NCBI GenBank assembly: GCA_001917125.1
Contig: MNTU01000041.1
Span: forward strand, 1-59,011
DNA: 59,011 nucleotides
Direction: 5' to 3'
Source: Azospirillum sp. 47_25
Lineage (GTDB): Bacteria; Pseudomonadota; Alphaproteobacteria; RF32; CAG-239
The position numbers and the translations under genes were made by a program. The notes under the pieces were generated by a model. The model was not told the origin of the DNA. It was given only the letters and a program-made list of their open reading frames with translations, and ran no database searches. This document shows positions 8,248-17,117 of this stretch, in pieces. Each line of letters starts with the position of its first letter. The stretch's first letter is position 1.

Positions 8248-8983
8248 GTATAAACTCCAATGAATTTTGATAAACCCGGGCGGCGAAATCAGGCAGATTT
8301 TCACCGCGCCAGCCTGCAATTTTTTCTGCCAGCTGCGGAATATACGCCGGCGTCACTTCGGCATTTTTGTCAGGCCCCTGATAGGGACCGTCGGTTTCCA
8401 GCAAAAGTTTGTCCGCCGGAACCATATTGACCAGTTCTTTTTTATCCGCATTGCGCAGAATTGACGCCGAAAAAGAAACATATCCTCCGGCTTTAAGAAT
8501 TTTTTTCAAAACTTCACGTTTGCCGTTATACGAATGAAAAACAAATTTTGCCGGCAGCATATCCCAATAATTTTCCAGCCACTCCTGCGCCCTGACGGCA
8601 TGAATTATAAGCGGGCGTTTCAGCTCCTCAGCCAACAGTATATGTTGGCAAAAGACTGAATTTTGCGGTTCGTCGTCCGGGTTTTTAATGCCGTCCAGCC
8701 CACATTCGCCAATCAGCGCTTCCGGAAAGCGGGCCAGATATTCGCGCAGACGCGGCAGCCAGTCCGGTTTGGCCTCCTGCAGGTACCACGGGTGAAGCCC
8801 GAATGCCGGAACTACCGTGCCCGGATACTGTTTGGCAAAGCGGGCAACCTTATCCCAGTCAAACATTCCGGTTGCGGCGCAGACAAGCCGGTCAACCCCG
8901 CCGATCAGCGCTTCTTTAACGATATCCGTTGCAAATCCGGTCTTATAATCTTGCAAATGGAGGTGAGTGTCGATAAACTGCAT
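8237..8983 (-). CDS. tatD: TatD-family metal-dependent hydrolase
   Basis: A 248-residue TIM-barrel deoxyribonuclease/hydrolase of the TatD family. Metal ligands are visible: DTHLH at residues 4-8, GECGLD, IIHAVRA, FHSYNG and the terminal LETDGPY. GGAA lies about 8 bases upstream of the ATG. It heads the operon tatD-tcdA-hydF and is divergent from alr with only 40 bases between them. The enzyme probably acts on nucleic-acid 3' ends; the exact substrate cannot be told from sequence. Confidence 0.88.
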   Translation of the reverse strand: MQFIDTHLHLQDYKTGFATDIVKEALIGGVDRLVCAATGMFDWDKVARFAKQYPGTVVPAFGLHPWYLQEAKPDWLPRLREYLARFPEALIGECGLDGIKNPDDEPQNSVFCQHILLAEELKRPLIIHAVRAQEWLENYWDMLPAKFVFHSYNGKREVLKKILKAGGYVSFSASILRNADKKELVNMVPADKLLLETDGPYQGPDKNAEVTPAYIPQLAEKIAGWRGENLPDFAARVYQNSLEFIHVG

Positions 8984-9023
8984 TTAAATTTCCTATTCAA
9001 ATTTAAGAGGATAATAGGCAGAA

Positions 9024-10124
9024 ATGAGTATTTTGACAAGACCGATTTTAGAAATCAACCTTGATAATCTGACGGAAAACTATCTGACCCTGCAAAAAAT
9101 TTCGGGCAAAGCCACGGCGGCCGCCGTGGTGAAAGACGATGCCTATGGCCTGGGCGCGGCAAAAGTCGCCGGTATTTTATATCGCCGTGCTAAATGCCGC
9201 CATTTTTTTGTGGCCCATGCGGTTGAAGGACGCGCGGTCAGAGAAGCGGCGCCTGACGCACAGATTTATGTTTTGCAGGGAATCGGCGAAGATTCTCTGG
9301 CTGATTTTGAAGCGGCAAAATTAATTCCGGTTATCAGCGACAGAGAGCAGCTGGCTTTCTGGAAAGAACACCGGATTTCCGGCATCAAACCGGCCGTTAA
9401 CATCGAAACCGGATTGAACCGCCTCGGTTTTCGGGAATATGAACTTTCGGAAATGCCCGATGCGGACAAAAAAGAATTTTCGCTGGTGATGTCGCACCTG
9501 GCCTGCGGCGACGCACAAGGACATTTTATGAATCAACATCAACTGGACATGTTCCAATTTCTGCGCGAAACCTATTTTCCCAAACTTCCGGCCAGCCTTT
9601 CAGCTTCCGACGGAACTTTTCTCGGAGCGGATTATCTGTTTGACATGGTCCGTCTGGGAGCGGCGGTTTACGGCATTAACACCGCTCCGTATCGGGAAAA
9701 TCAGATGAAAAACGTGGTTACCGTCAAGGCGCCGGTTTTACAGATTGCCGACTTGCCGAAAGGCGACTTTGTCGGATATTCGGCAACTTACCGCGCCAAT
9801 GCCAACCGTAAAATAGCCATTGTTTCCATCGGCTACGGTGACGGTATTCCGCGTTCACTGTCCAATGTGGGCAAAGTTTTCTTCAATTTGTGCGACAAGC
9901 TGCATGAAGCGCGGATTTTGGGACGCGTTTCAATGGACAACATTATTTGTGACGTCACCGACATATCCAATCTGCAAGCAGGGGATATGGCGCATTTGAT
10001 TGCCGATTTTTATACACTGGACGATATGGGACGCGATGCCGGCACCATCGGCTATGAAATCGTTTCAAGAATCGGCAAAAATCCTCGTTTTATCCGCCGC
10101 TATATCGGTGATGACGAAGACTGA
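9024..10124 (+). CDS. alr: Alanine racemase
   Basis: A PLP-dependent fold-type III enzyme making D-alanine for peptidoglycan. The PLP lysine lies in VVKDDAYGLG (K37). The catalytic tyrosine lies in VGYSATYRA, and the GYGDG and GRVSMDN motifs of the C-terminal domain are present. HLACGDAQGHFMNQHQLDMF matches the family HLACAD...MN.QL segment. The 366-residue length is typical. It is transcribed alone, divergent from tatD, with its own terminator. No oddity beyond DD replacing the usual AN/AD after the lysine. Confidence 0.93.
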   Translation: MSILTRPILEINLDNLTENYLTLQKISGKATAAAVVKDDAYGLGAAKVAGILYRRAKCRHFFVAHAVEGRAVREAAPDAQIYVLQGIGEDSLADFEAAKLIPVISDREQLAFWKEHRISGIKPAVNIETGLNRLGFREYELSEMPDADKKEFSLVMSHLACGDAQGHFMNQHQLDMFQFLRETYFPKLPASLSASDGTFLGADYLFDMVRLGAAVYGINTAPYRENQMKNVVTVKAPVLQIADLPKGDFVGYSATYRANANRKIAIVSIGYGDGIPRSLSNVGKVFFNLCDKLHEARILGRVSMDNIICDVTDISNLQAGDMAHLIADFYTLDDMGRDAGTIGYEIVSRIGKNPRFIRRYIGDDED

Positions 10125-10136
10125 AGCCTCTCAAAC

Positions 10137-10167
10137 AAAAGCACCGCTTTCCGGCGGTGCTTTTTTA
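10137..10167 (+). terminator. Intrinsic terminator of alr
   Basis: Stem AAAAGCACCG with CGGTGCTTTT, followed by a U-run. It lies in the short convergent gap between alr and the large minus-strand gene. Confidence 0.85.
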
Positions 10168-10183
10168 TACTGTCGAATCAGAA

Positions 10184-12547
10184 TTAAAGGTCAAAAGTGT
10201 TGAACTTCTTATTCAGGAGAGCCTGATTCAATTCTTCACTCCCCTTACCGGTTTTGACACCCGTGTCGGCACTTCTTGTTGCCGTGCCGCCCTGTTCAGC
10301 CGAGAAGTTCTGCCGGGAGTCAACACGAACAACATTGCCTTCACCGTCAACGCCGACATTAGTATTCAGACGAGCGCTCTCACTGTTGATATTTTCATCC
10401 AGCGGGCCGTTGCCGCCAACACCTTTCAGAACAGGCTGTTCCAGCTCTCCGGGAGCTTCCGGCGCCGTAACTGTCGGCTGGTCAACCTGAACCGGATCAA
10501 TGTAAGTCGGAATCGGCGTCGGATCAACACGCAGCGTAACCGGGGTCGGCTCAATCGGCGGCAGATTCTGAACCGGAGCCGTCGGATTTGCCGGTTCAAC
10601 CGGGGTTGTTACCGGCGGAACATGACCGCCGATACGACCTGGAATAATCGTGGTCTTATCACAGTCAACATGAACGCTCCGCGTATAAATATTCGGGTCA
10701 GTATAGCCATAGTTCGGATCTTTCGGGAAACCGACACCGTGCGGATCCTGAACCGAATCGGTAAACTTATCAGCCAGACGGCTGAAATATTCAACCGACG
10801 AAATATTACGGACTTCATCACAGTCTCTCAAAAGTTTTAAAGCCGTATCGTCACCGTAATACAAGAGGTTAACACGTCCGAGGTTAACGGCCATTTCCGG
10901 CGTCATGCCCTCAGGAAGTTTAACAATATCATCATTGACATTGGCAACCATGAGATCCGAATCCTGAACGATGCGCAGGTTCCGGACATAAACGGCCTGC
11001 TCGCGGGCTCCTACCGTATATTCATGGGCGGAAGCGACAACATCTTCACCGGCAACGGCCTCAGGCGCACTGTTAACTGCGGCAGTGTCCGCTGCAGCAA
11101 CATTATTGTCCTGCCAAGGCAACGGTTTGAACAAAGGTGCCGTCTCTTCAGCCGGGCGCTCAATATAATCAGAAATACCGTTGTGGTTTTCATCAAGCAT
11201 CGGCGTCACATTTTCAGAAGCCGGCTGCTCGGAAACCGGCGTGCTTACCGTATCATGATGCGACTGGGCAAGATGATCGGCAATTTCATAACCAACACCA
11301 TACATACCAAGCGAGAAAATCGCACGTTTGACAGCTTTGCCGCGTTCTTCCGGATTGTCCCAGGCCTGAGCGATATCCGTTGCGCCGCGAGCCAAGACAA
11401 CCCCGGCCGCCGTTAAAGCTTTAGCCTGTGTCAGCGGCGCGATTGATGCGGCGCCGGCCTGGGCTACGGTTGAACTCAAGGTGATTGCAGAAGCAACCTG
11501 TGCACCGGCGATGGCGAAAGATGCAACGGAAGATCCCATATACAGACCGGCCATCAAGGTGTCTTTTTTATGCTCTTTCATATACTGCCAGAAATTTTTC
11601 ATCTGCGGATTAACGCGGGCTTCTTCACGATAAGCCTTTACCATCGGGTGAACCCGGCGATAATAAGTCCAGGCACCGAAAGCAGCCATGCCGGCCGGAC
11701 CGCCGAGACCGGCCACAAAGGCCATTCCGACATCTTTATAGACGCCCTGTTCCGCCAAAATCTGCGAATAAGTGCGGGCTTTAATATAGGTTTCCTTCAA
11801 TTTGTTTTTCAAATTTGCGTTAGCGGCGGCAACTTTGTCTTTAAAGCGGGAAGCCAAAGACAGCTTTTTGAATTTGTCGGCCAGCTTGTCGGCAAAATTG
11901 CTTAACGAAACGACCTGCGCAGCCATCACGCCGGAAACGGCGGCCGTTGAAACACTCTGTTTTTGTCCGGCAAGGATAGAAAGCAAATTGTCTTTGGTCT
12001 GAGCTGCCGAGGTTGAACCTTTTACCCAGTTGTTGGTGGCCATAATTCCGTAGATGCTCAGGTCAATGTTGTCACGCAGGCGGCGGTTATAGCTTTCCTG
12101 AGTCAGCGGTTCTGTCGTGTTATATAATTCAGAGGTCGTTTTTAATTTGGCAATTTCAATAATGTTCGGCGCAACGTCAATTTTCTGGCCGTTTTCGTTA
12201 ACGACTTCCAAATTGCCGAGATATTTGCGGCTGGCGGCAAAATCTTTGTTTTCGGCATTCAGAGGATCAACCTTGCTTAAAGTTTCAATCTGCTTTAAGT
12301 TATCTCTGACCAAGGCTTCTTCATCGCTGTCAACTTTGGCAGCGCCGCCTCTGATGTTCTGATTGCCGTTATTCCCGTCTGCCTCGAGAATAGCCTCCAG
12401 TCGGCTGCCTGCCACATGCATCAGCTTATTGAACTGGGTTTTGTATTCGGCATTGTCTTTCAAAGCCGAATAGATTTCAACCAGTTCCTTATCGCTCAAA
12501 TCTTGCAAACCGTTTTGTACTTTGGCAGCAGCAGTTTTAGCGTCCAT
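10184..12547 (-). CDS. Giant unknown protein A: hydrophobic core, Ca-loop, Pro/Thr-rich tail
   Basis: 787 residues, family not recognised. Residues 1-200 are helical and charged. Residues about 205-420 hold alanine/glycine-rich hydrophobic stretches that could be membrane-embedded (VYKDVGMAFVAGLGGPAGM, LYMGSSVASFAIAG, AIFSLGMYGVGYEI), separated by basic helices. At about 449-463 is LDENHNGISDYIERPA, a D-x-N-x-N-G-x-x-D-x-x-E loop like those of thrombospondin-3/dockerin calcium sites. The tail (about 620-787) is Pro/Thr/Val-rich with low complexity. There is no classical signal peptide. The start follows AGAGGAG. The core, calcium loop and following proline-tryptophan motif recur in the neighbouring 1372-residue protein, so the two are paralogous. 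Its location is unknown; it may be a membrane-linked scaffold or a secreted protein exported by a non-Sec route. Confidence 0.7.
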   Translation of the reverse strand: MDAKTAAAKVQNGLQDLSDKELVEIYSALKDNAEYKTQFNKLMHVAGSRLEAILEADGNNGNQNIRGGAAKVDSDEEALVRDNLKQIETLSKVDPLNAENKDFAASRKYLGNLEVVNENGQKIDVAPNIIEIAKLKTTSELYNTTEPLTQESYNRRLRDNIDLSIYGIMATNNWVKGSTSAAQTKDNLLSILAGQKQSVSTAAVSGVMAAQVVSLSNFADKLADKFKKLSLASRFKDKVAAANANLKNKLKETYIKARTYSQILAEQGVYKDVGMAFVAGLGGPAGMAAFGAWTYYRRVHPMVKAYREEARVNPQMKNFWQYMKEHKKDTLMAGLYMGSSVASFAIAGAQVASAITLSSTVAQAGAASIAPLTQAKALTAAGVVLARGATDIAQAWDNPEERGKAVKRAIFSLGMYGVGYEIADHLAQSHHDTVSTPVSEQPASENVTPMLDENHNGISDYIERPAEETAPLFKPLPWQDNNVAAADTAAVNSAPEAVAGEDVVASAHEYTVGAREQAVYVRNLRIVQDSDLMVANVNDDIVKLPEGMTPEMAVNLGRVNLLYYGDDTALKLLRDCDEVRNISSVEYFSRLADKFTDSVQDPHGVGFPKDPNYGYTDPNIYTRSVHVDCDKTTIIPGRIGGHVPPVTTPVEPANPTAPVQNLPPIEPTPVTLRVDPTPIPTYIDPVQVDQPTVTAPEAPGELEQPVLKGVGGNGPLDENINSESARLNTNVGVDGEGNVVRVDSRQNFSAEQGGTATRSADTGVKTGKGSEELNQALLNKKFNTFDL

Positions 12548-12583
12548 AACATTAACTCCTCTAAATTTTGCTTGATTGGCAGT

Positions 12584-12612
12584 AATTTACCATAATTTTA
12601 TCAATTGTTCAA
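12584..12612 (-). promoter_or_regulatory. Sigma70-like promoter for giant protein A
   Basis: On the minus strand TTGAAC, 17 bases, TAAATT, about 35 bases ahead of the start codon. A second TTGACA lies 14 bases further upstream, as in the promoter at 16851-16879. Confidence 0.45.
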
Positions 12613-12662
12613 CAGGTTTTTGTCAAATTAGGCAATTTTTTTTATTATTTCACAAATCTGTA

Positions 12663-12694
12663 ACAAAACAGCCGCCCGAAGACGGCTGTTTTGT
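12663..12694 (-). terminator. Intrinsic terminator of giant protein B gene
   Basis: A perfect 12-bp stem ACAAAACAGCCG with its complement and an 8-base loop, two bases after the stop of the 1372-codon gene. It isolates this gene from giant gene A. Confidence 0.8.
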
Positions 12695-12696
12695 CA

Positions 12697-15600
12697 TCAA
12701 TCCATTTCTTTTTGTTTTCTTAACATCGGATTGGGCTGGTTTGAGGAACGTTCACCTGATAATTCGGAACTCCGAATTATTTTTCCTTCCCGATCATGAG
12801 CCAAGCCATATTTGTTTAAATTCTCCTCATGGCGGGACAGATAGAGCTGTTCTGCTTCTGTCAAACTTTCACCCTGTCCGGCACGAGCCATCAAGTCATC
12901 ATAAACTTTTTCTCCGACGGTTAAATTTTGAACTATCAGGCGTTTTTCCTGTTGGGCAAACCGATTATCAAAATGGTTTCCGCCTTTATCTTGTGAAACA
13001 TCTATCAGGCCGTCAAATTCCCGGGTATCTTTGAAAGAAATATTTATATCTTTCATTCCAACATTAAACTTATTTCCTTCCAGACTGATGCTGTAAGAAC
13101 CCCCGCTTTCAAGCGTGTGAACCGGCGCAGGATCAGAATTACTCGTCTCTGTTTCGGCCAAACCCAGACGTTGTTTGCTTTCATCCAAACGTCTTTGAGT
13201 TTCCGTTTCTTCTTTAGGCGTTTCCGGGGTCTGCTCTTTGGAAGCATCCGCTACCGGCGTCTCTTTATTTCCGTTCAACGCTTCCGGAGTTTCAACGTTA
13301 GTATGCTCACTCTCCTGCGTGCCGAAATTCTGAGCTTCGTAATATTTTGCCATGCGGTCAAAATCTTTTTCCATTTGTCTCAGGCTGGCTTCCTCTGAAC
13401 ATCCTCTGCTGCGCAGTTCGGCATCACGGGCATTCATGAAAGCGGCCTGTCTGTCACTGATTTCTCCGTTGGCGACAGCTTCTTTCATAACCTCGCTGGC
13501 CGGCCGGTCTCCGGTACGCATTTCATGAATGACTTTGGAAGCTCCTTCATAAAATTTAGCATCTTTTACATCCGCGCTGTAAGTTTCCGGATGCTCTGTG
13601 CCGGTTTCGGCAGCGTTTTGCAGACTTTCGGCCAAACGGACTTCTTCGGCATTTTCTTTCATGGCGTCAAGGGTTTTGTCCACTTCTTTCAGGCCGCGGC
13701 GGACATCTCTCCGGCTCAGTTCTTCGTCATCAACCTTACCGTCCTGATTGCCGTCCCTGCCGTCAAGCTCGTGTTTTATCAGGTTGCCGACTTCATTTCC
13801 CTGCTGTTCGGACATTTCACCGGCAGCAACCCGGCTGCTCATATAAGTATCGATTTGTTCTTCGACACTTACATTCTCATCTTTGCGGGCCGCATTGATC
13901 TGAGATTTGAGAGACTTCTCATCTTCCGGCTTGCTTAAAGAATCTTTTTCTTCCTGATAATAAGCTTCATCACGCACGGCTTCAGGCGCTGCCGGAGCCG
14001 GTTTTTCCTCCTCCGGTTTCGGATTTCCGCCCTCCGGCGGTACAACCGTCTGTTCCGGTGCCGTCGGCGTTGTCTTCTGCTCATCTCCCGAAGGAACGGT
14101 ACGGCTGCTTCCCGGAATTTCACCGTTATGATAGCCGCGATCAGAGAAGTCATCGACACTTCCGTTCAACTTGGCAAAATCTTCCGGCGTCCATGACTTG
14201 ATACTCTCCGTCAGTTTGGCAGAGCTTTGCCAGCCGTGCCCCAGCGCCTGATTTATTTCTGCCGGGGTCTGCTGAATATCCATGGCCAATTTATAGGCGT
14301 ATTCTTCTTTGCTTTCAATTCCTTCAGGCAGTTTAATCTCGCCCTTTTCTATCATATTATAAATATGCTGCGTATTTTCTTCGCCCAAAAACTTATTGGC
14401 CCGGTTCTGCCAGAAGCTTGTGTTTTCCTGAGCGGTTTCCGCGGCCGGATGTTCATGATATCCGCGTGGCGTATCGTCCTGCCGGGCCGTATCAAAAGAA
14501 TGCGGTTCAGGTTCAGGAGCCGGCGGTTCCTGATGAGACCAAGGCATTCTGAACCAGTTATGGGCCGGTTTATCAGACAGAGATGACTCATCCTGATTTG
14601 ACCAGGGCATTTTTAACCAGTCATGAGCCGGTTTGTCAGCCGGGCGCTCCAGATAATCAGGAATTCCGTTATGGTTTGCATCCCATTCCTGTTTCGGCTG
14701 AACCTGGTGTTTGAAATCGTCACCGTCTACCGGCGATTCATGCGCCTGAGGCGAATCCGGATTGTTGGCTTTCATAAAACCGGTAAAGCCCAAGCTGATT
14801 AAACTACCGGTCAGAACGCCGCCAAAGGATTTCCATGCATTCCGGCGCAGTTCCTTTCTTTTTTCGGGATCTTTTTCCCTGAACGAGGCAACCATATCAA
14901 TCGCCCCGGCAGAAAGGCCGCCGGTCAGAGAAATTCCCATACGGGCCATCCGCTGGCCGTCCTGAGTGGTGGCCGCCACCTGCTCGCCAAAACGTTTGCC
15001 CCAGGAAGAAATTTTTTCGGTCCAGGGAACGTCTTTACCCGGTTCGGTTCCGGAAAAAGCATTGCTGACTGTTTGTTTCATTGTATCCCAGGTGTTGCCC
15101 AGGCCGTTTTGATAAACTTGTCCGCTCAGACCGAAATCATTGACGTTCAATCCGTCAAGCCCGACCATGTAGCCGGACATTACCGTACCGGCAACACTGA
15201 CAGCCAGACCAATGGCTTCTTTCGGATTTTTTCTCAAATAGCCGAACCAGTTTTTATACTGTCCGTCTTTATTGGCTTCCCGATAATGTTTAACACTGTC
15301 TCTGATTGCCTTGCCGGTTTTATAAACCGACAGGGCAGCCAAACCGACGCCGCCGGTCGTTAAGCCGATTGCCGAGCTGACAGCCAGATTTTTGAGGAAC
15401 GGGTATGCCTTGGGATATTTTTTGGCCAAGCGCTTGTCAAAGTCTTTAATCCGGCTCCACAGGGATTTATGTCCGGTTTTTTGAGCCACGCGTCTGGAAA
15501 CATGCTCCAAAACGGACGTGCGGGAGGCCAGCGTGGTCAATGCCGCAGCATTGCTGACTTTGAAACTGTTGTTTTCCCCTTTTACCGCAGCAGAAATAAA

Positions 15601-16815
15601 TTCCTGCGCCTGTTGATTAAATTCTTCAGGTTTCTGCGGATGCTCAGGGTCGGCTTTGGCGGCATTTTCCGCCATTTGAGCTGCAATCAGACTGACCATG
15701 CCGGCCTGCATGTGAGTTGCATAAGCCTCGGTCAGCAGCTGTTGCTGCTGTTCTTTGCTTAATTTGGCAAAATCAGGATTCAGGCTGAGTTCCAACATGG
15801 CTTCGTTATAAGCCAGTTCAGCCATATTTTGTTTGAAATCATCTTTGTTTACGGCATCAAAATCTTTATTGCCGTTCTCGATTTCAAGTTTGTCATAAAA
15901 GCGGTCAATCTCATTGAACTCGGGATGAAGAAGTTTTCCTTCCTCATCTTTGGCAAAGGGATCAAAATCTTTGCCCAACGCCTCCAGCGCCTGCTGGTTG
16001 GCTTCCAAGTGCGGGGCGCTTTCCGGCGTCAGATTGGAAAGGCCGTATTCGGCATCAAATTCCTGGTAGAATTTATTGAGGCTGTCGCCGATTTTGGCAT
16101 TGCGGTCTTTCTTTTCCTGACTGTTATTATTGGCCTGAATGTCGTTGCTGACTTTCAGCCATTCGGAATATTCGGGAGCAGTTTCCATGGTCCAGGGCTG
16201 CTCGGGATTGGCCGAAGCCATCAGCTGTTCGGCATAGTCGGCCATTTTCAGTTTGGCCTGCAGAGCTTCCGGACGGGTGGCCTGGGCAATTTTATCGTCA
16301 AGGAGACCTAATACGCTCCATGCCTGGCGGATTTCTTCATAACTTAATTTGCTCAAGTCTCCCCGGGTGAGGGCTATGGCTGCCCGATATTCTTCTTGGG
16401 AAACGGCTTCATTTTCCGGGTTTTGCGGCTGTGCCGGAGCATCGGCATTTTCCGGATTTTGCTCATCTTGCGGCGCGGGTGTTTCGCCGGAGGTTTGATT
16501 CTCGTCCGAAGGCCGGTCATTTGCCGGTGCCGAATCGGCAACATCAGCGGAACGCAATTCCGCAAGGTAACCATCAAAAGCTTCCGGGCTGAAAGTTACC
16601 GCAGCATCCGCATTATGGTCAAGCAGCGCCTGACGCTGTTCCGGCGTCAGGTTGGTTTGAGCTTCAAGCCATTGTTCAAAGGTTACCCGTTCCGGCTGGG
16701 CCGTCTGCCCGTCACTATTGCCCATAACGTCGTTAACTTCCGAAACTTCGTCCGCTGTTCCCTGAGAAAGAGCATCAAGATTAATTGTTGTATCTTCATT
16801 ATTCTTATCAGCCAT
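12697..16815 (-). CDS. Giant unknown protein B: hydrophobic core, two Ca-loops, repeats
   Basis: 1372 residues, family not recognised. Residues about 1-140 are acidic and Pro/Gln/Asn-rich. Residues 140-430 are helical. A hydrophobic core (about 470-690) contains AVSSAIGLTTGGVGLAAL, EAIGLAVSVAGTVMSGYMVG and FGGVLTGSLISLGFTGF. At about 709-723 DANHNGIPDYLERPAD is a calcium-type loop. It is followed by a tandem duplication, DKPAHDWLKMPWS and DKPAHNWFRMPWS, 21 residues apart. At about 1017-1029 DGNQDGKVDDEE is a textbook 12-residue EF-hand loop. The rest is acidic, helical and Pro/Glu-rich. There is no signal peptide. AAGGAT precedes the ATG. It is paralogous to the 787-residue protein over the core and first calcium loop. 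I cannot assign a function. Confidence 0.72.
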   Translation of the reverse strand: MADKNNEDTTINLDALSQGTADEVSEVNDVMGNSDGQTAQPERVTFEQWLEAQTNLTPEQRQALLDHNADAAVTFSPEAFDGYLAELRSADVADSAPANDRPSDENQTSGETPAPQDEQNPENADAPAQPQNPENEAVSQEEYRAAIALTRGDLSKLSYEEIRQAWSVLGLLDDKIAQATRPEALQAKLKMADYAEQLMASANPEQPWTMETAPEYSEWLKVSNDIQANNNSQEKKDRNAKIGDSLNKFYQEFDAEYGLSNLTPESAPHLEANQQALEALGKDFDPFAKDEEGKLLHPEFNEIDRFYDKLEIENGNKDFDAVNKDDFKQNMAELAYNEAMLELSLNPDFAKLSKEQQQQLLTEAYATHMQAGMVSLIAAQMAENAAKADPEHPQKPEEFNQQAQEFISAAVKGENNSFKVSNAAALTTLASRTSVLEHVSRRVAQKTGHKSLWSRIKDFDKRLAKKYPKAYPFLKNLAVSSAIGLTTGGVGLAALSVYKTGKAIRDSVKHYREANKDGQYKNWFGYLRKNPKEAIGLAVSVAGTVMSGYMVGLDGLNVNDFGLSGQVYQNGLGNTWDTMKQTVSNAFSGTEPGKDVPWTEKISSWGKRFGEQVAATTQDGQRMARMGISLTGGLSAGAIDMVASFREKDPEKRKELRRNAWKSFGGVLTGSLISLGFTGFMKANNPDSPQAHESPVDGDDFKHQVQPKQEWDANHNGIPDYLERPADKPAHDWLKMPWSNQDESSLSDKPAHNWFRMPWSHQEPPAPEPEPHSFDTARQDDTPRGYHEHPAAETAQENTSFWQNRANKFLGEENTQHIYNMIEKGEIKLPEGIESKEEYAYKLAMDIQQTPAEINQALGHGWQSSAKLTESIKSWTPEDFAKLNGSVDDFSDRGYHNGEIPGSSRTVPSGDEQKTTPTAPEQTVVPPEGGNPKPEEEKPAPAAPEAVRDEAYYQEEKDSLSKPEDEKSLKSQINAARKDENVSVEEQIDTYMSSRVAAGEMSEQQGNEVGNLIKHELDGRDGNQDGKVDDEELSRRDVRRGLKEVDKTLDAMKENAEEVRLAESLQNAAETGTEHPETYSADVKDAKFYEGASKVIHEMRTGDRPASEVMKEAVANGEISDRQAAFMNARDAELRSRGCSEEASLRQMEKDFDRMAKYYEAQNFGTQESEHTNVETPEALNGNKETPVADASKEQTPETPKEETETQRRLDESKQRLGLAETETSNSDPAPVHTLESGGSYSISLEGNKFNVGMKDINISFKDTREFDGLIDVSQDKGGNHFDNRFAQQEKRLIVQNLTVGEKVYDDLMARAGQGESLTEAEQLYLSRHEENLNKYGLAHDREGKIIRSSELSGERSSNQPNPMLRKQKEMD

Positions 16816-16850
16816 AACCGTATCCTTTAAATATAACTCGCATTAAATAA

Positions 16851-16879
16851 ATGGTAACATACCGCAAGTATATTTTCAA
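16851..16879 (-). promoter_or_regulatory. Sigma70-like promoter for giant protein B
   Basis: On the minus strand TTGAAA, 17 bases, TACCAT, preceded by a TTGACA 13 bases upstream of the TTGAAA. The double TTGA arrangement resembles that of the 787-codon gene. The rest of the 302-base gap to 17117 holds two terminator hairpins and AT-rich sequence. Confidence 0.4.
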
Positions 16880-17000
16880 TAAATTTTGTCAAGAATATTG
16901 TCGATTTCAGTAAAATGTAACCAAACCTTAATATTTGGCTTTCAGTTTAACTGATAATGGTTAAATTTTATTTAGTTTTTGCCGGCGGCGGCCAAGCCCT

Positions 17001-17023
17001 AAAAAAAGGCGCCGCAGCGCCTT
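17001..17023 (-). terminator. Second intrinsic terminator after giant protein C gene
   Basis: Stem AAGGCGC with GCGCCTT and loop of four, followed on the minus strand by seven T. It backs up the terminator at 17077-17104. Confidence 0.7.
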
Positions 17024-17076
17024 AAAAAACTTAGCTGCACTTAATGCAGAGAAGTCCGGCAAAATCTTCAATACGG

Positions 17077-17104
17077 AAAAAATCCCGCCGAAGCGGGATT
17101 TTCC
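17077..17104 (-). terminator. First intrinsic terminator after giant protein C gene
   Basis: Stem AAAATCCCGC with GCGGGATTTT and a TTCG loop on the minus strand, 13 bases past the stop of the 734-codon gene, with a T-rich tail. Confidence 0.8.
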
Positions 17105-17117
17105 TTTGATCTCTGCC

